Notes: a model not told the origin generated them from the letters alone. Positions 1 through 8,182 are shown, numbered from the stretch's first letter. The stretch is DNA of 64,000 bases from Gemmatimonas sp. (GCA_011390885.1 JAABRO010000061.1:1-64000), one strand, 5' to 3'. Translations and numbers: made by a program.

Positions 1-214
1 CGCGCCAGAGGGCGCCGAGCGGAAAGCGCGGGATGCGCAGGCAGGCGATGCGCCAAGGGGGCGCGGGGGGGAGAGTGGCGGGAGGCATTCCGTTCAGGTC
101 AGAGACCCGAATGAATACCGAAAATCTCGGCCCTCCGCCACGCCTGCCTGTCCACTCGTACCGCGTGACACCGCGCCCTTCATGCGGTCGCGCTCACCAC
201 GCGAGGCGGAATCC

Positions 215-619
215 TCAGGGCGCGATCAGCGTCAGCGAAGGGAAGTAGGTGCGATACCGTGCGGGATCGCGTGTGAGCAGGGCCAGGGAACGCACTGCGG
301 CGTGCGCGCCGATGTAGAAGTCGGGAAGCGGCGCGTGGCGTGCCCCGCCGCGGCGCCGGTAGTCCACGAAACACTTGCCGGCAAGAAAGCCGGCCTCCAA
401 CGGCAGTGGATCGCGCCGGAAATGCGTGGCGGGGAGCGCGTCGTCGAGTTCCTCGATCCGCTCGAACCGCACAGAGACTTCCGCGAAGATGATGGGATTG
501 ACCACGAGCACCGAGGACTCCGCCAGCGTCTCGAGCATGCGCGCCGACCAGGCGTACCACGTCGGATCCTCGGTGAACACATCGAGGAGCACGTTGCTGT
601 CGACCAGCGTCGCGCTCAC
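215..619 (-). CDS. PIN-domain ribonuclease toxin (VapC-like)
   Basis: This 134-residue protein is a PIN-domain toxin, expected to cleave RNA with a divalent metal and to be held inactive by the adjacent antitoxin. The four acidic PIN positions are visible: Asp7 in VDSNVLL, Glu47 in FAEVS, Asp100 in PDFYIGAHA and Asp118 in LLTRDP. The length is typical of VapC. The start is GTG, and its GTGA overlaps the last four bases of the upstream antitoxin gene, so the two are translationally coupled. The residue pattern supports the PIN family directly. The RNA target cannot be read from the sequence. Confidence 0.9.
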   Translation of the reverse strand: MSATLVDSNVLLDVFTEDPTWYAWSARMLETLAESSVLVVNPIIFAEVSVRFERIEELDDALPATHFRRDPLPLEAGFLAGKCFVDYRRRGGARHAPLPDFYIGAHAAVRSLALLTRDPARYRTYFPSLTLIAP

Positions 620-849
620 GGCACGTCGCTGCGGGTGAGTGCCATGATCTCGTCGGTGCTCATGCGGACCGTTCCCCGTCCGCGCATGTGAGCCACCAAC
701 TGACGTCCGCGCTGCGGAGGAGTCCTGGCTTTGCGGAGCTCGACCACGTCACCCCGCAGTACGAAGTCGACCTCCGTGTTCGGCAGCAGGCCCAGTCGCT
801 CCCGGATCTCCTGTGGAATCGTGACTTGTCCCTTCGTGGTGATGCGCAT
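616..849 (-). CDS. AbrB/MazE-fold antitoxin (VapB-like)
   Basis: This 77-residue protein has an N-terminal swapped-hairpin AbrB-type DNA-binding domain (ITTKGQVTIPQEIRERLGL, then PNTEVDFVLRGDVVEL). The C-terminal tail of about 30 residues is the usual toxin-wrapping segment. A strong Shine-Dalgarno GGGAGGT sits just before the ATG. The gene precedes the PIN toxin with a four-base overlap, the standard antitoxin-first order. It probably represses its own operon together with the toxin through the palindrome at 862-889. The family call is firm; pairing with the neighbour rests on gene order and overlap. Confidence 0.9.
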   Translation of the reverse strand: MRITTKGQVTIPQEIRERLGLLPNTEVDFVLRGDVVELRKARTPPQRGRQLVAHMRGRGTVRMSTDEIMALTRSDVP

Positions 850-861
850 CTGACCTCCCAG

Positions 862-889
862 TTGGTATTACTTGGAAAAGTAATACCAA
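862..889. promoter_or_regulatory. Perfect 12-bp inverted repeat, likely toxin-antitoxin operator
   Basis: TTGGTATTACTT and its exact reverse complement AAGTAATACCAA flank a 4-base spacer. It is an AT-rich island in GC-rich DNA, 13 bases upstream of the antitoxin start, where an autoregulatory operator and the -10 region should lie. It also spans the stop codon of the upstream Uma2 gene, so it could form a hairpin at the end of that mRNA. Operator is the preferred reading because AbrB-fold antitoxins bind such palindromes. Confidence 0.7.
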
Positions 890-1473
890 GCCACCTTGTT
901 TGAAGGGGCGGCCGCCAGCGCCTCCGCGAACAGCGCGTCGAGTCCGATGGTGCACGGCTCGGCCACGCCCTCCGGTTGCCAGCGCACTTCGCTCGTGCAG
1001 ATCTCCGGCCGGTTGGCCCCCGGCGTCCATCGTTCCACGAGGCGCGCGTCGAGATCCACGATCCAGTACTCCACGCCCTCCCGCTGGTAGCGTGCGCGCT
1101 TGACGACGCGATCGAATCGGGCGGTGCTCGGCGAGAGCACCTCGACGAGCAGCAGCGGCCGGCCGATCTCGTGCTCCTCGATCGGCCGACGTCCATTCAC
1201 GAGCGGCAGCACGAGCAGGTCGGGCTGCACCAGGGTGAACGGATCGAGCTCGAGGTCGGTCGGGGCCATGAACACGGCACCGCAGGCGTGCGCGCGCGTG
1301 TAGGCCGAAAGCGCGATCATGAACGCGCCCAGCGTCGACTGGTGCGCGAGGCGCGGGCTGGGGCTCACGAGCAGCTGCCCGTCCACGCACTCGAAGCGCT
1401 TCCCTGGTTCGTCGGGCAGGGCGCGCACGGCGTCCGCCGTCCAGCGGGGGGAATCGATGGCGGGCATGGCCAT
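868..1473 (-). CDS. Uma2 family (DUF820) putative endonuclease
   Basis: This protein of about 201 residues belongs to the Uma2/DUF820 family, a PD-(D/E)XK nuclease fold of unknown biological role. The family blocks are clear: FECVDGQLLVSPSPR near the N-terminus, DLELDPFTLVQPDLLVL in the middle, then LLLVEVLSPSTARFDRVVKRARYQREGVEYWIVDL. Asp in QPDLLVL and Glu in LVEVLSPS are the expected metal ligands. I start at the ATG giving MAMPAIDSPRWT because family members begin this way; longer in-frame starts exist up to 1617 but add low-complexity residues. The gene ends inside the operator palindrome of the following toxin-antitoxin operon. Confidence 0.85.
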   Translation of the reverse strand: MAMPAIDSPRWTADAVRALPDEPGKRFECVDGQLLVSPSPRLAHQSTLGAFMIALSAYTRAHACGAVFMAPTDLELDPFTLVQPDLLVLPLVNGRRPIEEHEIGRPLLLVEVLSPSTARFDRVVKRARYQREGVEYWIVDLDARLVERWTPGANRPEICTSEVRWQPEGVAEPCTIGLDALFAEALAAAPSNKVAWYYFSK

Positions 1474-1644
1474 AGTCTGCTCGGCCTCGGCGAAGGGTGG
1501 CAAGGGAGCATGCGACAGCATGGTGCGCGATGCCACCGAGTCCCTCATCGTTTCGTCGCGCGCGACATCATGGTGCGAGTCCCGTTCGCATGGTGCACGA
1601 CGCCTGACGCGCGCCACAGGTGTGCGCCAGATGCGCGCGCCGTG

Positions 1645-3420
1645 CTACCGCGATGCCGTGCGCACGGTGACCGGAGCCTCGAGCACCAGCGCGCCACGTT
1701 CCACCGTGCGCCAGCCGAACACTGCGAGCGACGCGCCGCGCATCCATTCGGCGTCGGGTGGGGGCACCAGCACGCGTTGGGTGGAGTCGGTCGGACTCGC
1801 AACGTAGCGCATCGGAGGCGCAAGACGGACGCGCATCAGCCCGATCAGCGAAGGGGCGAAGCCCCACCCGCGATCACTCCCACCACGGGTGTTCGATTCG
1901 AGATGCACGGCCTCGCCACGCGCTTGGTGCACGAGGGCGAACGTGAGATCATCCGCGAGGCCGGCGATCACGTGGCGCTCGCTGCCACGCTCGCGAATCA
2001 GCACGACACTCGCCCACACCGCAGCATCCGCCTCGTCCTCCGGCCGCGCCGTGACGCGCACCTGGTCGCGCCATGGGCCACTCGCCTCCCCGTCGTGCAG
2101 CGGAACCAGCGCCAGCAGCGACGAGGCCTGTCGCTCCAGATCCACCGTGAGGCGCGCACGCGCATCGGGTGCCTGCAGTGTACGCCCTGCGGGTCCGCTC
2201 ACGAAGCTGAGCACGGACGGGGGGCGCACCGGTGGGGCGTTGAGCCACCGCACTGCTGGCGCAAGCGTCGGGGTTCCTGGGGACAGCACGACCTGGGCGC
2301 CGGAGAGCCTGAACGGACGCGACGCGCTGCCGACCGGTTCCGTTGCCGCAAGGTGCCGGCCGCGCCACACGAGGCGCGCCTCGTCGTTCACGGGGTCGAA
2401 CCGGGCATCGAGCTTCACCCACGTGCCCTCCGGGCTGGGGCCGCGCGGTTCGATCAGGAAATCCGGGGAAGCCGCCACATCCGAGCCCATCCCTGCGCCA
2501 TCCTGCGGTGGCATGACCGGTTCGCCCTCGCGCCGTGACGCCGGCAGGCTGCTCACGCGCAACTGAGCGGCCGCAATCGGGTTGCGCTCGAGCGATGCCT
2601 CCAGCCGCGCGTTCGTGACCAGCGTCGGCAGCGCGTCACTTGGTGTCGGACGTGGGACGCGCGGTGCGGTGACGGCATTCGCGAGCAGCAGCACGATCGC
2701 GGTCGCCGCGGCGACCGTGCGTGCCGGCCCCGTCACACGCCGCGCGCGCAGCAGCACGGCGAGCACGCCTAGGGCCGCGCCGAGCACGAACACGGCGTGC
2801 CCCGTGGAGACTGCGGGACGTTCGACGGGCAGCGACAGTGTCGGCCAGACGTTCGACAGCACGGTCAGCAGCAGTGCGACCAGCACCAGGACCACCGGCG
2901 TGGCCAGCGACCACACCGCGAATCGCCGCACGCTGCCGGCGGCGACCGCGAACAGCGCGCCGGCCACGAACAGCATCGCGGCGCCGAGGGCGACCGATGC
3001 GGAGACGCGAAACGCAACCACGTCATGCAGGGCGAGGGCGGCGAGCACGATCCACGTCACGCAGATGACCGTGAGGAACAGCAGGGCGATCCAGAGCAGG
3101 CGCGCGGACCACACGGCCGTCGTGGCGATGGGGAGTGCGCGCCAGTCGCTCGTGGTGGCATTCGCAACCCGTGGGGCGAACGCCAGGGCGATCACGCCGC
3201 CGAGCGCGACGAGCACGAGCATGGTCACGACGGAGGAGATCCATTCGGGGGGCAGCGTCAACGCCGGCGGCCGGCCGATGGCGTCGATTGCCGGCGGGTC
3301 CACGAGGCGTTGTCCCTGCAGCACGGCGCTCATGCACAGGCCCGCGAGCAGGAAGAGCATCCACCGCGCGGCCCGGGCATCACGAACGAAGACCTGCCGT
3401 ACCTGCGTCATGAACGACAT
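1645..3420 (-). CDS. ABC transporter-associated multi-pass membrane protein
   Basis: This 591-residue protein has a hydrophobic N-terminal half with about six to seven predicted membrane helices (residues about 20-300). A largely hydrophilic, beta-rich C-terminal half follows, probably extracytoplasmic. I recognise no named domain. Its ATG overlaps the stop of the ATPase gene by one base (TGATG), and the repressor-ATPase-membrane protein order matches GntR/YtrA-type ABC efflux operons. It is therefore most likely the permease partner of the ATPase. The substrate is unknown; the operon type is often linked to envelope stress or antibiotic sensing in Firmicutes, which is only an analogy here. 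Confidence 0.75.
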   Translation of the reverse strand: MSFMTQVRQVFVRDARAARWMLFLLAGLCMSAVLQGQRLVDPPAIDAIGRPPALTLPPEWISSVVTMLVLVALGGVIALAFAPRVANATTSDWRALPIATTAVWSARLLWIALLFLTVICVTWIVLAALALHDVVAFRVSASVALGAAMLFVAGALFAVAAGSVRRFAVWSLATPVVLVLVALLLTVLSNVWPTLSLPVERPAVSTGHAVFVLGAALGVLAVLLRARRVTGPARTVAAATAIVLLLANAVTAPRVPRPTPSDALPTLVTNARLEASLERNPIAAAQLRVSSLPASRREGEPVMPPQDGAGMGSDVAASPDFLIEPRGPSPEGTWVKLDARFDPVNDEARLVWRGRHLAATEPVGSASRPFRLSGAQVVLSPGTPTLAPAVRWLNAPPVRPPSVLSFVSGPAGRTLQAPDARARLTVDLERQASSLLALVPLHDGEASGPWRDQVRVTARPEDEADAAVWASVVLIRERGSERHVIAGLADDLTFALVHQARGEAVHLESNTRGGSDRGWGFAPSLIGLMRVRLAPPMRYVASPTDSTQRVLVPPPDAEWMRGASLAVFGWRTVERGALVLEAPVTVRTASR

Positions 3421-4385
3421 CAGGTCACCCCCTGCGATGAGGTCTGCCCGCGCCCTTCGCGCGCGAGGCCGATGAACACGTCTGCGAGCGACACCTCCTC
3501 GAAGGTGATGCGTGTCGCGTCCGGATACTGCGCCCGCACCTCCGCCTGCGTCGTGGCCTCGTCGTCCTGCCGCAGGAGCACGCGCACACGTGTGCCGGCC
3601 ACCTCGCTGCGCACCCAGTGCGGGGGCAGCGGGGACGGCAATCGCGCCTCGCGCGTGCCCGTGCCTATCTCCACCCAGCGGTACCGCGCGCGCACGGTGT
3701 CCATGGACTCGCTGAACTGCAGCCGTCCGTCGCGCAGGAAGCCCACGTGGTCGACGAGTGGCTCGAGTTCCACCAGGTCGTGCGAGGCGATGACCACCGT
3801 CCATCCGTCGCTGCCGGCGAGCTCGAGCACGCCGCGCACGAGGTCGTCCTTCACCGCGGCGTCGAGGCCGGCGAAGGGTTCGTCCATGAAGAGCAGTTCG
3901 GGGCGCGGTGCGAGCGCGCACAGGAGCGCCGCCTGCATGCGCTGGCCGCGCGAGAGGGCACGGATGCGGCGCGACGGGTCGAGGTCGAAGCGGGCGCGCA
4001 GGGTGTCGGCCAGCGCGTGGTCCCACGCGGGATAGAGCGGGGCGAGCCAGCGCTCGTACTGCGCGAGAGTGAGGTCGTCCGGTAGGCGCTGTGACTCCGC
4101 CACGTAGCCGATACGGGTGCGGTGCGCGGGGGTGAGCTGCTCCACCGGCGTGCCGAGCACGCGAATGCTGCCGGCCGTCGGCGCAAGCAGTCCGACGGCG
4201 GCCTGCAGCAGCGTGGACTTGCCCGCGCCGTTGGGGCCGAGCAGGGCGTACACCGAACCGCGCGGCACGGTGAGCGACACGTCGCGCAGCGCCTCGGTGC
4301 GGCCGTAGCGGTGCGTGAGGCCTTCCACCTCGACCGCTGCGTGCAGCGTGGCACTGGGCACGCCGGATCGGGTCGCGCTCGTCAT
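3420..4385 (-). CDS. ABC transporter ATP-binding protein
   Basis: This 321-residue ATPase subunit shows a Walker A motif (GPNGAGKST, about residue 50), a degenerate signature LSRGQR instead of LSGGQ, Walker B (LLFMDEPFAGLD) and a switch histidine in ASHDLVELE. About 90 extra C-terminal residues after the ATPase core resemble the C-terminal domain of drug- or lipid-export ATPases such as YtrB/CcmA-like proteins. It lies between the GntR regulator and the membrane protein, overlapping the latter by one base. The ATPase call is certain. Export is inferred from the absence of a binding protein. Confidence 0.92.
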   Translation of the reverse strand: MTSATRSGVPSATLHAAVEVEGLTHRYGRTEALRDVSLTVPRGSVYALLGPNGAGKSTLLQAAVGLLAPTAGSIRVLGTPVEQLTPAHRTRIGYVAESQRLPDDLTLAQYERWLAPLYPAWDHALADTLRARFDLDPSRRIRALSRGQRMQAALLCALAPRPELLFMDEPFAGLDAAVKDDLVRGVLELAGSDGWTVVIASHDLVELEPLVDHVGFLRDGRLQFSESMDTVRARYRWVEIGTGTREARLPSPLPPHWVRSEVAGTRVRVLLRQDDEATTQAEVRAQYPDATRITFEEVSLADVFIGLAREGRGQTSSQGVT

Positions 4386-4413
4386 GCGGGATGCCTCCGG
4401 GACGGGGAAACGG

Positions 4414-4821
4414 TCATGGGGCGCGCTCCTGACGATCGGTGGAGCCGAAGAGCGTCGTCCACCAGCGCTCGACGGCGCCGGCAACGTCGTCGTGCGAAAG
4501 GCCGAGGCGGCGGGCCTCGACCACGAGACGTTCGATCTCGTCGTCGAGCAGGGCGCGGCGTTCGTCGTCGCTGGCGCGCCAGGAGGTCGAGACCACCGTA
4601 CCCACCCCCGGCAGCACCTCGAGCAGCCCGATCCGCACCAGCTCGGCCACCACCTTGTGGGCCGTGTTGGGGTTGATCTTGAGCGCCTGGCTGAGCTCGC
4701 GGACCGAGGGGAATGGCGCACCGGCCGGCATCTCGCCCGACACCACGGCGCGCGTGGCGGCGAAGACGACCTGGCGGAACGGCGAGTCGCCGGAGGTGAG
4801 GGAGACGGAGAACGGGAGCAC
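4414..4821 (-). CDS. GntR family (YtrA-like) repressor
   Basis: This is a short GntR regulator of about 135 residues. It has a winged helix (AGAPFPSVRELSQALKINPN, TAHKVVAELVRIGLLE, GVGTVVS) and a short helical C-terminal tail, the YtrA subfamily layout. It should repress its own operon with the downstream ABC genes. I place the start at GTG 4821. Extending to 4857 would make the start a TTG that is really the first three bases of the -35 box, and would place the operator inside the coding region. With the -10 element ending 6 bases before this GTG, the mRNA is probably leaderless. Confidence 0.85.
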   Translation of the reverse strand: MLPFSVSLTSGDSPFRQVVFAATRAVVSGEMPAGAPFPSVRELSQALKINPNTAHKVVAELVRIGLLEVLPGVGTVVSTSWRASDDERRALLDDEIERLVVEARRLGLSHDDVAGAVERWWTTLFGSTDRQERAP

Positions 4822-4857
4822 GAGTGTACTATGTGTGCTAGTACACCTATTCGTCAA
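4819..4857 (-). promoter_or_regulatory. Promoter and operator of the GntR-ABC operon
   Basis: On the minus strand a -35 box TTGACG (4852-4857) and a -10 box CATAGT (4828-4833) are separated by 18 bases. A perfect inverted repeat GTGTACTA / TAGTACAC (4824-4831 and 4839-4846, 7-base spacer) covers the -10 and part of the spacer. This is where a GntR dimer would block RNA polymerase. The predicted transcription start falls on or next to the GTG at 4821. Confidence 0.8.
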
Positions 4858-4925
4858 GAGCTCGCGGATTCGCGGTCTCCTGTCGGGTTATTCGCCGCGG
4901 CGCCGAAGGGCCACGGCGCGCGCGG

Positions 4926-6212
4926 CTACGCGCTCCGCGTCCCCTCGTGCCGCCGCCCCAGCCAGGCGCCGATGCCGGCCCACACCAGCGCCGCGCCGGC
5001 GCCGATCAGCGCCACGCCGCTGCCGGTGAGCCCGCCGGCCCGCAGCGCGTTCTGCAGCTGCGCCACGAGCATGTCCGCGCCGCGGTACACAGGCACGTCG
5101 ATGAGGTTCTTGCCCTTGTACTTCGCTTCGGTGTCGAGCGAGCTGAAGAGCATCTCGCGCCCCGGCCGGATGAACGCGTACTCGCCCCAGCGCCGCACCA
5201 CCAGCACCGTCGCCAGCACCGCGAACGTGCCGCTGAACGCCAGCACCAGGAAGCCGCCCATGATCACCAGTGGCAACGTGACCAGCAGCGCGGTCACGCC
5301 GAGTCTCGCGGCAATGCGGCCGGTGAGGAAGAACTGCGAGAACACGGTGAGCGTCTGCACCACGTAGTCGATGCGCGCGAACACCTGCGTGCGCGTGGCG
5401 GTGTCGGCGAAGGTGCTGGCCACGATGTCGAGCTGCTTGAAGTAGAGCAGCGTGTTCGTGGTGGAGAGCAGCACCACGAACGCGGCGATCATGAGCAGGA
5501 ACGGCGAGCGCAGCACGATGCCGAAGCCGGCGAACGGGTTGCCGCCAATGGCGCGGTCGCTCCGCTCGCCCGCGCCGCCGGGCGCCTTCCAGATGCGGAT
5601 GAGCACGCGCTGGCTCACGATCGCGCCGGTGAAGAGCGCCGCGCCGATATACAGCACGCCGCTCATGCCCACGCGCTGCACGGTGAGGTCGGTGATGATC
5701 GGGCCCACGAGCGCGCCGAGCGTGCCGCCGGTGGAGATCACGCCGAAGAGCCGCTTGGTCTGCGCGCTGGTGAAGAGCTCGAGCAGGAAGCTCCAGAACA
5801 CCGACACGAGCAGCAGGTTGAGCACGCTGATCCCCACGTAGAACGAGGCGCTCAGCAGCGGATCGTCGGGGCGCGCGCGGAAGAGGGTGCCGTACGTGGC
5901 GAAGGCGACGGCCACCGCCGCATAGATGGCCGGCAGCAGGATGGACCGCCGCACGCGTCCCACGAGCCAGCCGTACAGCGGCACGATGATGACGGCGCCG
6001 ATCGATGTGAGGATCCACAGGTCGGCCACCCGCTCGCCGCCCAGCGCCGTGCCGATCGTTTCGCGCACGGGGCGCACGGCGAAGTAGCCGCCGAGCACGC
6101 AGAAGAACAGCGAGAAGGCGGCGATGACCGCCGGCGCCTCGTGCGGCTCGACCTTGGCGAAGCGTCCGAGGAAGCGGGCGAAGGCAGTTGGCGGCGGGGC
6201 GGTGTCGGTCAC
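4926..6212 (-). CDS. MFS / nucleotide (ADP/ATP) translocase-like carrier
   Basis: This polytopic membrane protein of about 428 residues has about 12 hydrophobic segments. The N-terminal features FFCVLGGYFAVRPVRETIG and the arginine-lysine pattern in AQTKRLFGVISTGGTLGALVGP resemble bacterial ADP/ATP-translocase-like members of the MFS superfamily. In free-living bacteria these carriers have no firmly established substrate. I start at GTG 6212 (TDTAPPPTAFARF); upstream in-frame sequence is low-complexity. It follows the RecA-like gene after 53 bases and could share its transcript. The transporter fold is sure; nucleotide transport is only a family hint. Confidence 0.75.
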   Translation of the reverse strand: MTDTAPPPTAFARFLGRFAKVEPHEAPAVIAAFSLFFCVLGGYFAVRPVRETIGTALGGERVADLWILTSIGAVIIVPLYGWLVGRVRRSILLPAIYAAVAVAFATYGTLFRARPDDPLLSASFYVGISVLNLLLVSVFWSFLLELFTSAQTKRLFGVISTGGTLGALVGPIITDLTVQRVGMSGVLYIGAALFTGAIVSQRVLIRIWKAPGGAGERSDRAIGGNPFAGFGIVLRSPFLLMIAAFVVLLSTTNTLLYFKQLDIVASTFADTATRTQVFARIDYVVQTLTVFSQFFLTGRIAARLGVTALLVTLPLVIMGGFLVLAFSGTFAVLATVLVVRRWGEYAFIRPGREMLFSSLDTEAKYKGKNLIDVPVYRGADMLVAQLQNALRAGGLTGSGVALIGAGAALVWAGIGAWLGRRHEGTRSA

Positions 6213-6265
6213 GGCGCGGAAGCTCGGTGCGGGGCGCGTGTCTGGCAAGCCGCGCAGGGACGCTG

Positions 6266-7006
6266 TTACCGTCGCCGGCGTGAGCGCGCGGTGACGGTGG
6301 CGCCCCGCGACTCCGCGTTCCGCGATTCTCTGCTCCGTCGTTCCGCCCCACGACGGTCCGCCCCCGGCCAGCGCAGTGCGAGGCGCGGACGGATGGCGAG
6401 CACGCGTGGCAGCGGCACACGCACGGGCGGCCCCCCCTTCTCGACCGTCACCTCGCTGCGCCGGCCGCCGCCCACGTGCAGGCGCACACTGCCGCTCCCG
6501 CTCACCACGGGCGTCCCGGCCGCGACGCCGGCCTGCGGCGCGCCGATCACGACCAGCGCCGTCTCGCGGTCGCGCGCGAGCTGGGCCAGCCGCACGCTCA
6601 CGGGGCGCGGCAGCACCGGCACGCCGTCGAGCACCACGAGCGCGAACACGCCGCTGCGCAGCAGCCGGTCGGCACACCAAGGGGCGCGACTCGGGTCGTG
6701 CGGCCGGATCACCACCAGCCGGGCACCGAGACCGGCCCAGTCCTGCGGGGCCAGCGTGCGCGTGGCGTCGATCACGGCCACCCAGCGCCCCGTCTGGAGC
6801 ACCTGCGCCGCCAGCCGGCGCGCCAGCGTGGTGCGCCCCGACGCGCGCAGCCCGACCAGTTCGGTGATCCCCTGACGCGACACGCCGCCCCCCAGCGCCA
6901 CGTCGAGCGCGTCGAGGCCGGTGGGCCACGCCGGACCGGCCGGCAGCGCGGGTGGGGCGAGTTCGTGGAGCTGCGCCCGCAGGGCGGCGACGGTCGTCTT
7001 CAGCAT
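6266..7006 (-). CDS. RecA/ImuA-like protein
   Basis: This protein of 246 residues resembles ImuA, the RecA-like accessory factor of translesion DNA synthesis. It opens its core with GLDALDVALGGGVSRQGITELVG, followed by a Walker-A-like but lysine-less SGRTTLARRL and a beta strand WVAVIDATRTLAP. The P-loop lysine is replaced (ASGRTT), a state also seen in ImuA proteins. The C-terminus is arginine-rich. No imuB or dnaE2 gene lies in the window. The promoter has a good -35/-10 pair and a LexA-like direct repeat, which fits damage induction. The ImuA assignment is moderate; the RecA fold is more certain. Confidence 0.65.
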   Translation of the reverse strand: MLKTTVAALRAQLHELAPPALPAGPAWPTGLDALDVALGGGVSRQGITELVGLRASGRTTLARRLAAQVLQTGRWVAVIDATRTLAPQDWAGLGARLVVIRPHDPSRAPWCADRLLRSGVFALVVLDGVPVLPRPVSVRLAQLARDRETALVVIGAPQAGVAAGTPVVSGSGSVRLHVGGGRRSEVTVEKGGPPVRVPLPRVLAIRPRLALRWPGADRRGAERRSRESRNAESRGATVTARSRRRR

Positions 7007-7041
7007 ACCGAACAGATACCGAAATCGATCGGTCCTGTCCA
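7005..7041 (-). promoter_or_regulatory. Promoter with LexA-like direct repeat
   Basis: On the minus strand TGGACA (7036-7041), 17 bases, TATCTG (7013-7018) and 6 bases lead to the ATG at 7006. An 8-base direct repeat TTCGGTAT occurs twice with an 11-base period (7016-7023 and 7005-7012), overlapping the -10 and the start codon. On the plus strand it reads GAAC-N7-GAAA, one base off the alphaproteobacterial LexA box GAAC-N7-GAAC. Binding by LexA is an inference. Confidence 0.6.
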
Positions 7042-7089
7042 GCGGTGATTTCGACTGGCGCCACTGTCCGCGCCGCGGTAGGCTACGGC

Positions 7090-7389
7090 ATGCGGGCACT
7101 TTCCGACATCGAGATCCAGCGCGCCCTGGGCGCCCTGCCGGGGTGGTCGCGCAAGGGCGACACGCTCACGCGCACCTACGCCTTCGCGACCTTCCCCGAT
7201 GGCATCGAGTTCCTGCGCCGCGTGGCCGATGTGGCCGAAGCGCAGGCGCACCATCCCGACGTCGACGTGCGCTACACCAAGCTGGTGTTCCACCTGAGCA
7301 CGCACGACGCCGGGGGCATCACCGACAAGGACTTCGCGCTCGCCAGCGCCGTGGACGCCCTGTACGAGGCGGTCAGCCCGCGCGCTTGA
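7090..7389 (+). CDS. phhB: 4a-hydroxytetrahydrobiopterin (pterin-4a-carbinolamine) dehydratase
   Basis: This 99-residue protein matches the PCD/DCoH family in length and motifs, including the catalytic AHHPDVDVRYTKLVFHLSTHD block with its paired histidines. It dehydrates 4a-hydroxytetrahydropterin, recycling the cofactor of aromatic amino acid hydroxylases. No such hydroxylase lies nearby. A TAGGCT -10-like element ends five bases before the ATG, consistent with a leaderless message. It is divergent from the ImuA-like gene, and its last 17 bases overlap the convergent DUF4097 gene. Confidence 0.93.
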   Translation: MRALSDIEIQRALGALPGWSRKGDTLTRTYAFATFPDGIEFLRRVADVAEAQAHHPDVDVRYTKLVFHLSTHDAGGITDKDFALASAVDALYEAVSPRA

Positions 7390-8182
7390 GCGAGATCCCG
7401 CCGTTGACGGTGCTGGCCTTCAGCAAGCGGCCGCCATCGCCCACGCTGCCCCGCAGCCGCTTGCGCGAGATCGAGCCCTGGATGGTCACGGGAAAGTCGG
7501 TGGACACACCGCCGTTCACGGTGGACAGGTCGAGGTCGGCGTTCGCGTCGGCGGGCAGCTCGAGCGTGATGCCGCCGTTGACCGTCTCGTAGCGCAGGTC
7601 GTCGCGGCCGAGTGAGCCCATGGTCGCGCGGATGCTGCCGTTCACGGTGGTGGCGGAGACGGGACCGGCAGTGCTGCGCGCGTCGATGCTGCCGTTGACC
7701 GTGGTGGCGTCCACCGCGCCGGTCACGCCCTCGGCGGTGACGCCGCCGTTCACCGTCTTCAGGCGCACGTTCACGCCATCGGGCACCCGCACGCTGAAGC
7801 GCACCGAGACGTCGTTGCGATCGTTCCAGCGCACGTTGCGGCGCCCCTGGATGCCGTCGGCCGTGCACTCAGCGTCGTTCCAGAGCGCGCACACGACCAC
7901 GTCGCCGTCACGGCCGGCCACGCGCACGATGCGCACGTCCTCCGGATCGCCACGCCGCCAGCGCTTTTCGGCGCGGATCTCGAGCTGGCCACTGGTGCTG
8001 CGCTCGACCTCGATGGCGCCGTTGAGGTTGTGCAGGTGCACGGTGCGGCCGGCGGCGAGCGCGCCATCATAGAAGAAGGCGTCGGGGTCGCGCTCCTGCG
8101 CGTGCAGGGGCGAGGCGGCCAGCGGCGGAAGCAGCAGGCTGGCGGCCGCGGCAAGACGACGGAATCGAGGCGTGATGGTCAT
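7373..8182 (-). CDS. DUF4097 beta-strand repeat surface protein
   Basis: This 269-residue exported protein starts with a signal peptide ending near SPLHAQ. It is followed by a right-handed beta-helix-like DUF4097 domain whose rungs repeat the motif TVNGGI/TVNGSI at roughly 20-residue steps (about residues 140-265). The role of DUF4097 proteins is unknown; an adhesin-like or envelope-structural role is usually proposed. It lies downstream of a second DUF4097 gene, an anti-sigma factor and an ECF sigma factor on the same strand, so it is probably the last gene of that unit. Confidence 0.85.
   Translation of the reverse strand: MTITPRFRRLAAAASLLLPPLAASPLHAQERDPDAFFYDGALAAGRTVHLHNLNGAIEVERSTSGQLEIRAEKRWRRGDPEDVRIVRVAGRDGDVVVCALWNDAECTADGIQGRRNVRWNDRNDVSVRFSVRVPDGVNVRLKTVNGGVTAEGVTGAVDATTVNGSIDARSTAGPVSATTVNGSIRATMGSLGRDDLRYETVNGGITLELPADANADLDLSTVNGGVSTDFPVTIQGSISRKRLRGSVGDGGRLLKASTVNGGISLKRAG

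Noticed and set aside
976-2538. 520-codon plus-strand ORF antisense to the Uma2 and ABC genes, and similar long ORFs at 16979-18613, 25028-27628, 28827-30302, 31821-34694 and 57164-59812.
   Set aside because: All lie opposite genes with strong family motifs. Composition (His/Arg/Ala/Gly rich, no motif) is what GC-rich codon bias produces on the other strand.
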